This document shows positions 5,623 to 10,333 of a stretch of DNA of 10,333 bases, piece after piece. Below the pieces are notes generated by a model, which was not told where the DNA came from, did no database searches, and was given only the letters and a program-made list of their open reading frames with translations. Position 1 is the first letter of the stretch; every line of letters starts with the position of its first letter. A program made the position numbers and the translations under genes. This DNA comes from Clostridiales bacterium UBA4362. GTDB lineage: Bacteria; Bacillota; Clostridia; TANB77; CAG-508. The stretch spans positions 1-10,333 of the forward strand of contig DGSM01000021.1 in NCBI GenBank assembly GCA_002393975.1, in the 5' to 3' direction.

Positions 5623-8079
5623 ATGATAAAGATAGACAAAGTAAACAAATATTTTAATCGTAGAAGAAGAAATGAAATACATATTATTGATAATACCTCA
5701 TTAGAACTAGAAGACAAAGGCTTAGTTGCAATACTAGGACAATCAGGAAGCGGAAAAACAACTCTTTTAAATGCTATAGGTGGTCTAGATAAAGTAAATA
5801 GTGGAAAAATATATATTAACGGAAAAAAGATTACTAAAAGATCTTCTTATACAATTGATAAGATAAGAAATTTAAATATTGGATATATATTTCAAGATTA
5901 TAAACTAATAGAAAATATGTCTGTATTTGAAAATATTGCTATAACACTTAGAATGTTAGGAATCAAAAACAAAGAAGAAATTGCTAAAAGGGTTAACTAT
6001 TGTTTAGAGGCAGTAAATATGTATAGATATAGAAATAGACCTGCCTCTATGCTATCTGGTGGTGAAAAACAAAGAGTTGCAATTGCAAGAGCAATAGTTA
6101 AGAATCCCAATATTGTTATTGCTGATGAACCTACTGGAAATTTGGATAGTAAAAATTCTTTAGAAATTATGAATATTATAAAAGCAATTTCTAAAGATAA
6201 GCTTGTTATTTTAGTAACTCACGAAGTAGAACTTGCCAAATTCTATGCTACAAGAATAGTTGAATTACAAGATGGAAAAATAATAAATGATTATGCAAAT
6301 AATTCGGATGATGCTCTAGAATATAGGATAGATAATAAAATCTATTTACAAGACTTAAAAAATAAAGAAAAATTAGAAAAAGACAATATAAATATAGAAC
6401 TATTTTCAGATGAAGATAATATTGATTTAAAAGTAAAAATTGTATTTAAGAATGGTAATATATTAATTCAAGCGGAAAATAACAAAATAGAAGTTGTAGG
6501 ACCAAATTCGGGTATTGAATTAGTAGATGATCACTATAAAAAAATTGATAAAAGTATATATGAAAAATATAGTTTTGATTTAAACTCTATTACTGATAAA
6601 AGTTATAAACCAAAATATAGTTCTATATATAGTATTGCTAAATCTATAAAATATGGATTTAATCGCATAATTAATTATAGTATTTTAAAAAAGATACTTT
6701 TAATTGGATTCTTTGTATCAAGTTTATTTGTAGTATATGCTGTTTGCAATATTGCTGGAGCTCTAGATATAAGAGAATCAGATTATATTAAATTAGATAA
6801 AAATTATCTTCAAGTTGATATAGCTTCTGTTAAAGTGGATGATTATTTGAAATATGAAAATGATGAATATGTAGATTATATGATTCCAGGTAATAGTGAA
6901 GCAAACTTCAAAATTAAGATGGACAATTATTATCAATTAGCAAGTTACACATTTGAATTATCAGGTTCACTTGTAGATATAAATAAAATTAGTGAAGCTG
7001 ATATAGTTAAAGGAAGAATGCCACAAAACCAATATGAATTAGTTATTGACAAAAAAGTAGCAGATGACTTACTAAAACAAGATATGTCTATGATTAAAGG
7101 TATGGGTATTAAAACAGTAGATGAATTACTAAATAGAGTAGTTACTATAGAAGACATGAATGATTTTACTATTGTTGGCTTTGTTGACAAATTAAGTGGA
7201 TCTATATATGCTGATAAAGCTCTATTTGTGAATATACTAAGTAATATGAGTTCATCTGATATGATGGGATTATATATTGAGGATGATTCAGTAGAAAGTG
7301 CTTCTGAAGCAATTGTTAAAGATTATAATTTATTCTTAGATGATATAAAAATTACTAAAGGAAGATTTCCTACTAATGATTATGAAGTAATAATTAATAA
7401 AAGTAATCAAGAACAAGTTAAATTAAATAAGCCAATAAAAGCAGAAGTAAATGGCAAACAATTAATTGTTGTTGGATTCTATGATAGTAAAACAAATAAA
7501 CAAGATTATTTAGTAAATAATAATACAGTAAAATATAATCTTATATTAACTAATAATGGATTTACAATTTATCCAAAGGATAAAGCAAAAGTATTAGATA
7601 AATTTCAAAACGAATATAGACTTAATATTATTGATAGATATGAAAAGGATAAAACAGAATATTTAGAAAATAAGAAAAATCAAATTAGAAGTGCAATTAT
7701 ATTTGCAGCTGTTATTCTAGCGATATCACTAATTGAAATATATTTAATGATTAGATCATCATTCCTATCTAGAATAAAAGAAATTGGAGTATACAGAGCA
7801 ATAGGAGTTAAGAAAAAAGATATTTATAGAATGTTCTTAGGAGAAATAATTTCTATTACCACTATAGCAAATGTCCCAGGTATAGCACTAATGACATATA
7901 TTTTATATCAAGTGTCAAAGATTCCATATGTAGATAGAATGTTTGTCGTTAACTTTAATACTATAGGAATTTGTGTTCTGTTACTATATGGATTTAATCT
8001 AATTGTTGGATTATTACCATTATTTAAAGTAATACGTAAAACTCCAGCAGCAATTCTTTCAAGACATGATATTGAGTAA
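5623..8079 (+). CDS. ABC transporter, fused ATPase and MacB/FtsX-type permease (second of a pair)
   Basis: This 818-residue protein (start set by AGGAGG) has an intact ATPase: Walker A 'GQSGSGKTT' (39-47), Q-loop Gln91, signature 'LSGGE' (144-148), Walker B 'IVIADE' (164-169) with Glu169, and His200. Unlike its neighbour it then has an extra charged, strand-rich soluble insert (about 225-345) before TM1 (354-375). The extracytoplasmic domain (about 376-689) carries two copies of a 'KGRxPxxxYExxI...ivGf' unit (460-525 and 575-625). TM2 (690-710), the coupling segment 'IKEIGVYRAIGVKKKD' (718-733), TM3 (743-760) and TM4 (779-800) follow, and the C-terminus 'RKTPAAILSRHDIE' is the usual FtsX-family tail. 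Both ATPases of the pair look competent, and the two proteins probably form a heterodimer. Either an exporter or sensor of peptides/antibiotics or a cell-envelope mechanotransmitter fits; no neighbouring gene decides. A terminator follows 30 bases downstream. Confidence 0.9.
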   Translation: MIKIDKVNKYFNRRRRNEIHIIDNTSLELEDKGLVAILGQSGSGKTTLLNAIGGLDKVNSGKIYINGKKITKRSSYTIDKIRNLNIGYIFQDYKLIENMSVFENIAITLRMLGIKNKEEIAKRVNYCLEAVNMYRYRNRPASMLSGGEKQRVAIARAIVKNPNIVIADEPTGNLDSKNSLEIMNIIKAISKDKLVILVTHEVELAKFYATRIVELQDGKIINDYANNSDDALEYRIDNKIYLQDLKNKEKLEKDNINIELFSDEDNIDLKVKIVFKNGNILIQAENNKIEVVGPNSGIELVDDHYKKIDKSIYEKYSFDLNSITDKSYKPKYSSIYSIAKSIKYGFNRIINYSILKKILLIGFFVSSLFVVYAVCNIAGALDIRESDYIKLDKNYLQVDIASVKVDDYLKYENDEYVDYMIPGNSEANFKIKMDNYYQLASYTFELSGSLVDINKISEADIVKGRMPQNQYELVIDKKVADDLLKQDMSMIKGMGIKTVDELLNRVVTIEDMNDFTIVGFVDKLSGSIYADKALFVNILSNMSSSDMMGLYIEDDSVESASEAIVKDYNLFLDDIKITKGRFPTNDYEVIINKSNQEQVKLNKPIKAEVNGKQLIVVGFYDSKTNKQDYLVNNNTVKYNLILTNNGFTIYPKDKAKVLDKFQNEYRLNIIDRYEKDKTEYLENKKNQIRSAIIFAAVILAISLIEIYLMIRSSFLSRIKEIGVYRAIGVKKKDIYRMFLGEIISITTIANVPGIALMTYILYQVSKIPYVDRMFVVNFNTIGICVLLLYGFNLIVGLLPLFKVIRKTPAAILSRHDIE

Positions 8080-8108
8080 TTAAATATTGGTAAGGTTATT
8101 AAATATTA

Positions 8109-8145
8109 AAAAGAGCCCTAGATTATCTCAAGGGTTCTTTTATTT
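8109..8145 (+). terminator. Intrinsic terminator after the ABC pair
   Basis: An 11-base-pair stem (8109-8119 with 8131-8141) includes one G-U wobble, a GC-containing core AGCCCT/AGGGTT and an 11-base loop. It is flanked by A on the left and continues in T-rich sequence to 8145. This is the best-formed terminator in the window. Confidence 0.82.
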
Positions 8146-8153
8146 TAAATCAA

Positions 8154-8182
8154 TTGAATTGTAATTTTTATACTTTTATATT
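8154..8182 (+). promoter_or_regulatory. Sigma-A-type promoter before the RimJ/RimL-like gene
   Basis: TTGAAT (8154-8159) and TATATT (8177-8182) are separated by exactly 17 bases. Start of transcription would be near 8189, giving a leader of about 30 bases to ATG 8219. A terminator directly upstream makes a promoter here necessary. Confidence 0.5.
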
Positions 8183-8206
8183 ATTATATATGTGATTTAC
8201 TATGAT

Positions 8207-8213
8207 AAAGGAG
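8207..8213 (+). promoter_or_regulatory. Ribosome binding site deciding the RimJ/RimL-like gene's start
   Basis: AAAGGAG is five bases before ATG 8219. An in-frame GTG at 8192 lies almost at the predicted transcription start and has no binding site, so it is set aside. Confidence 0.75.
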
Positions 8214-8218
8214 TTAGT

Positions 8219-8782
8219 ATGAAATATTTTAAGAAATTAATAGGAGAGAGAATATATTTATCTCCAATGAATGTAGAAGATGCTGAACAATATGTAGAGT
8301 GGTTCTCTGACTTTAGAACTACAGATGGTGTTGGAAAAAGCGCTGACCTTATGAATGTTGATGCAGAGAGACAATGGATAGCAAATAGTGTAAATGCAAA
8401 TGAAATGAATTTTGCAATTGTTTCTTTGGAAAATGATGAACTTCTTGGAAGTTGTGGTTTTATGAATGTTGATAGAAAAGATCGCCGCTGTGAAGTAGGA
8501 ATATTTATTGGAAAAGAAGAAAATAGAAATCATGGTTATGGTACAGAAGCATTAAATCTATTATTAGACTTTTGCTTTAATTATCAAAATATGCATAATG
8601 TTCATTTATGCGTAAGGTCTTTTAATGAAAGAGCAATTAGTTGTTATAGAAAAGTAGGATTTAAAGTATATGGCAGAAGAAGAGAGTCTTTCTTCTTAAA
8701 TGGTAAATATTATGATCATGTATATATGGATATTTTAGATTCAGAGTTTAATGGTTCTTTTATAAAGAATAAATATATTTAA
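8219..8782 (+). CDS. RimJ/RimL-type GNAT N-acetyltransferase
   Basis: The 187-residue protein is a GNAT enzyme of the RimJ/RimL group (acetyltransferase type 3), whose members acetylate ribosomal protein N-termini, other proteins, polyamines or antibiotics. The opening 'GERIYLSPMNVEDAE' (9-23) is the usual N-terminal strand and helix. The acetyl-CoA loop is 'RNHGYGTEA' (103-111), with a long helix after it. 'SFNERAISCYRKVGF' (134-148) contains the Asn and Tyr typical of the group, and 'NGKYYDHVYMDI' (161-172) is the standard final strand. The last 15 residues are a short polar extension. Substrate cannot be assigned. It stands alone between a terminator upstream and a gap of 64 bases downstream, so it appears to be its own unit or to share a transcript with the following cation exporter. 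Confidence 0.87.
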   Translation: MKYFKKLIGERIYLSPMNVEDAEQYVEWFSDFRTTDGVGKSADLMNVDAERQWIANSVNANEMNFAIVSLENDELLGSCGFMNVDRKDRRCEVGIFIGKEENRNHGYGTEALNLLLDFCFNYQNMHNVHLCVRSFNERAISCYRKVGFKVYGRRRESFFLNGKYYDHVYMDILDSEFNGSFIKNKYI

Positions 8783-8785
8783 TTA

Positions 8786-8815
8786 TTGGAATTTAATTAT
8801 TTTAAAATTCATAAT
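8786..8815 (+). promoter_or_regulatory. Possible promoter before the cation exporter gene
   Basis: TTGGAA (8786-8791) and CATAAT (8810-8815) are 18 bases apart, which would give a leader of about 25 bases. No clear terminator separates this gene from the acetyltransferase, so readthrough is also possible. A six-base inverted repeat (8789-8794 with 8805-8810) lies between the boxes; it could be an operator but is AT-rich. Confidence 0.3.
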
Positions 8816-8846
8816 ATATAAAGGTAATTAGAAAGAGAGTAATAAA

Positions 8847-9734
8847 TTGAAAACAGAAAAAAATATATTAATAGCATTTATACTAAATCTATTATTTTCT
8901 ATTTTTGAATTAGCAGGTGGTTTCTTTACTGGGAGTATTGCTATATTATCTGATTCATTTCATGATTTTGGTGATGCTTTAAGCATTGGTATATCTTATT
9001 TTTTGGAAAAGAAAAGTAAGAAAGAGCCTAATAAAAAGTACACTTATGGATATATAAGATTTTCTGTAGCAGGAAGCATTATAAGTACAACAATTCTATT
9101 TGTTGGATCAATATTTATAATTTATGAAGCGGTAATTAGGATACTACATCCTGTTGAAATTAATTATAATGGAATGCTTATAATGGCTATTGTAGGAGTA
9201 ATAATTAATATATTTGCTACTTACTTTACAAGAGAAGGTGATTCTTTGAATCAAAAAGCAGTAAATCTTCACATGTTGGAAGATGTATTAGGATGGCTTG
9301 TTGTGTTAATTGGTTCAATTATAATGAAATTTACTTCAATTAGCATAATAGATCCAATATTATCAATTGCAGTTTCAATATTTATATTGTTCCATACTTG
9401 CAAATATATGAAAAAGATATTAGACATTTTCTTAGAGAAAACACCTGAAAATATTAATTTAGATGAAATTAAAAAGCATTTGCTAGAAATAGATGGAGTA
9501 AATGGAGTTCATCATATTCATGTAAGAAGTATTGATGGATACAATAATTTTTGTACATTGCATATTATAGTTAAAGAATATGACTCAAAAATAAAAGCTA
9601 AAGTAAAAGAAGAATTAAAAGAACATGGTATAGGACACTCAACAGTTGAGCTTGAATTAGAGTCTGAAGGATGTCATGATGAAAATTGTAAAATAGAAAC
9701 AAATGGAAGTGAACATCATCATCACCATCATTAA
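8847..9734 (+). CDS. Cation diffusion facilitator, probable zinc exporter with histidine tail
   Basis: This 295-residue inner-membrane transporter belongs to the CDF family (ZitB/CzcD branch), which exports Zn(II) and similar ions in exchange for protons. Six helices lie near 7-28, 33-53, 74-96, 108-127, 145-163 and 166-185. The transport site is the HxxxD pair in TM2 (His39, Asp43) and in TM5 (His142, Asp146), the His2Asp2 set associated with zinc. A cytoplasmic dimerisation domain follows (about 198-272), with 'GVHHIHVRSIDG' (220-231). The tail 'GCHDENC' (275-281) and six terminal histidines (290-295) add likely metal ligands. The start must be TTG: an in-frame TAG sits at 8829-8831 and the next Met is in TM4. 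The ribosome site AAAGAGAG (8832-8839) is modest. No metal-responsive regulator gene is adjacent. Cobalt, cadmium or iron are alternative substrates. Confidence 0.92.
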   Translation: MKTEKNILIAFILNLLFSIFELAGGFFTGSIAILSDSFHDFGDALSIGISYFLEKKSKKEPNKKYTYGYIRFSVAGSIISTTILFVGSIFIIYEAVIRILHPVEINYNGMLIMAIVGVIINIFATYFTREGDSLNQKAVNLHMLEDVLGWLVVLIGSIIMKFTSISIIDPILSIAVSIFILFHTCKYMKKILDIFLEKTPENINLDEIKKHLLEIDGVNGVHHIHVRSIDGYNNFCTLHIIVKEYDSKIKAKVKEELKEHGIGHSTVELELESEGCHDENCKIETNGSEHHHHHH

Positions 9735-9757
9735 AATAAAAAATGATTATTTTTATA

Positions 9758-9786
9758 TTGATATTTGTTTTTATTAATAATAGAAT
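9758..9786 (+). promoter_or_regulatory. Sigma-A-type promoter before the DUF5684-like gene
   Basis: TTGATA (9758-9763) and TAGAAT (9781-9786) are exactly 17 bases apart, each differing from consensus at one position. Transcription would begin near 9793, with a leader of about 24 bases containing AGGGGG at 9803-9808. This is the strongest promoter match in the window. Confidence 0.55.
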
Positions 9787-9816
9787 ATAAATAATAAAAA
9801 TTAGGGGGAAAAATAA

Positions 9817-10333
9817 ATGTTAGGTTTATTAAGTTTAGCAAGCTATTATTCTGGTTCTGGATATGGTTCTAGCTATGGCTCAGGTTATAGTTCTTATAGT
9901 TCATATAGCCCATATTCTTATAGTTCATCATCATCTTTTGACGTAGATGATTTGGAAGAAGTATTTGAAGCTTTAGCTCCATTTATGGGAATAATTATCA
10001 TAGTAGCTATTGTTGCAGGAATTATTGGTTTAGTTGTAGGAATTCTTACAATAGTTTCTCAATGGAAAGTCTTCACAAAAGCAGGAAGAAAAGGTTGGGA
10101 ATGTTTAATTCCATATCATAGTACTTTTGTTTTATATGATATGAGTAATGTTAATCCAGCATTCATTCTTATACTATTATTTGGAGGATTAGTTCCAGTT
10201 ATTGGTTCTTTCGCTGTATTAATAGCTAGTATAATTTTAGCTTTCTATGTTAATATTAAACTTGCACAAAGCTTTGGAAGAAGTGCTGGATTTGGTGTAG
10301 GACTTGCACTTTTAGGATGGATATTCTGGCCAA
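9817..10333 (+). CDS. DUF5684-like membrane protein with Tyr/Ser/Gly-rich N-terminus (3' end outside window)
   Basis: The first 172 codons are visible and the frame is still open at the window edge. After eight hydrophobic residues, positions 9-40 consist only of Tyr (9), Ser (17), Gly (5) and one Pro. A short acidic stretch (42-51) follows, then TM1 (about 57-80). The segment 'WKVFTKAGRKGWECLIP' (83-99) matches the signature of DUF5684 proteins, which have the pattern W-x-V-F-x-K-A-G-x-x-G-W-x-x-x-I-P. At least two further hydrophobic helices (about 114-145 and 159 onward) and 'KLAQSFGRSAGFGVGL' near 149-164 fit the same family. The function of that domain is not known; some relatives are linked to signal peptidase genes. 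ATG 9817 follows a good AGGGGG site. It has its own promoter, with only a weak A/U hairpin separating it from the exporter gene. Confidence 0.78.
   Translation, partial: MLGLLSLASYYSGSGYGSSYGSGYSSYSSYSPYSYSSSSSFDVDDLEEVFEALAPFMGIIIIVAIVAGIIGLVVGILTIVSQWKVFTKAGRKGWECLIPYHSTFVLYDMSNVNPAFILILLFGGLVPVIGSFAVLIASIILAFYVNIKLAQSFGRSAGFGVGLALLGWIFWP

Noticed and set aside
6945..7190. Minus-strand open frame within the second ABC gene
   Set aside because: Antisense shadow of the extracytoplasmic domain, Ser/Ile-rich and without a ribosome site.
8079..8107. Direct repeat ATTAAATATT at 8079-8088 and 8098-8107
   Set aside because: Ten AT-only bases repeated once with a 19-base period between a stop codon and a terminator; expected by chance in this composition.
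8258..8533. Minus-strand open frame within the RimJ/RimL-like gene
   Set aside because: Antisense to a strongly conserved GNAT domain; no independent support.
9733..9753. Seven-base A/U hairpin after the cation exporter gene
   Set aside because: No G-C pair and weak stability; it might help termination but is not distinct enough to call.

Overview
The window is strongly AT-rich, and every supported gene lies on the + strand. Shine-Dalgarno sites are clear (AAGGAG, AGGAGG). Of ten visible stop codons eight are TAA, two are TAG and none is TGA, and all tryptophans are TGG, so the code is the ordinary bacterial one. With the protein families present, this points to a low-GC Bacillota genome, such as a gut clostridial, erysipelotrichial or RF39-like lineage. 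That placement is inference. No rRNA, tRNA, CRISPR array, insertion sequence or phage gene was seen, and the longest stretch without a gene is 187 bases (3215-3401).

Region 1 (1-3260) is a run of small, closely spaced enzyme genes ending at a good intrinsic terminator. In order they are: the 3' end of an acetyltransferase with a YoaP-type C-terminus; a class I glutamine amidotransferase-like peptidase (C26 family); a six-helix Pr6Pr/FAR-17a/AIG1-like membrane protein; an SGNH hydrolase closely resembling the MsAcT-type arylesterase/acyltransferase; a GNAT acetyltransferase; and a zinc-dependent cytidine-deaminase-fold enzyme starting two bases after the GNAT stop. This looks like a mixed operon of small-molecule modifying enzymes with no single evident pathway.

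Region 2 (about 3340-8145) is a self-contained two-gene unit. Each gene encodes an ABC ATPase fused to a MacB/FtsX-type permease (738 and 818 residues). They are separated by four bases and flanked by terminators. The two proteins most likely form a heterodimeric transporter or mechanotransmission complex. The second has an extra soluble insert after its ATPase domain and a duplicated motif in its extracytoplasmic domain. No two-component regulator or partner protein lies in the window, so the substrate is unknown.

Region 3 (8150-10333) holds three genes, each with its own promoter candidate: a RimJ/RimL-type acetyltransferase, a cation diffusion facilitator (probable zinc exporter) with a TTG start and a natural six-histidine C-terminus, and the 5' part of a DUF5684-like membrane protein whose N-terminus has 32 consecutive residues made only of Tyr, Ser, Gly and Pro.

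Nothing here proves a new system. The best leads are the asymmetric fused ABC pair, the deaminase with an altered substrate pocket, and the low-complexity head of the last gene.
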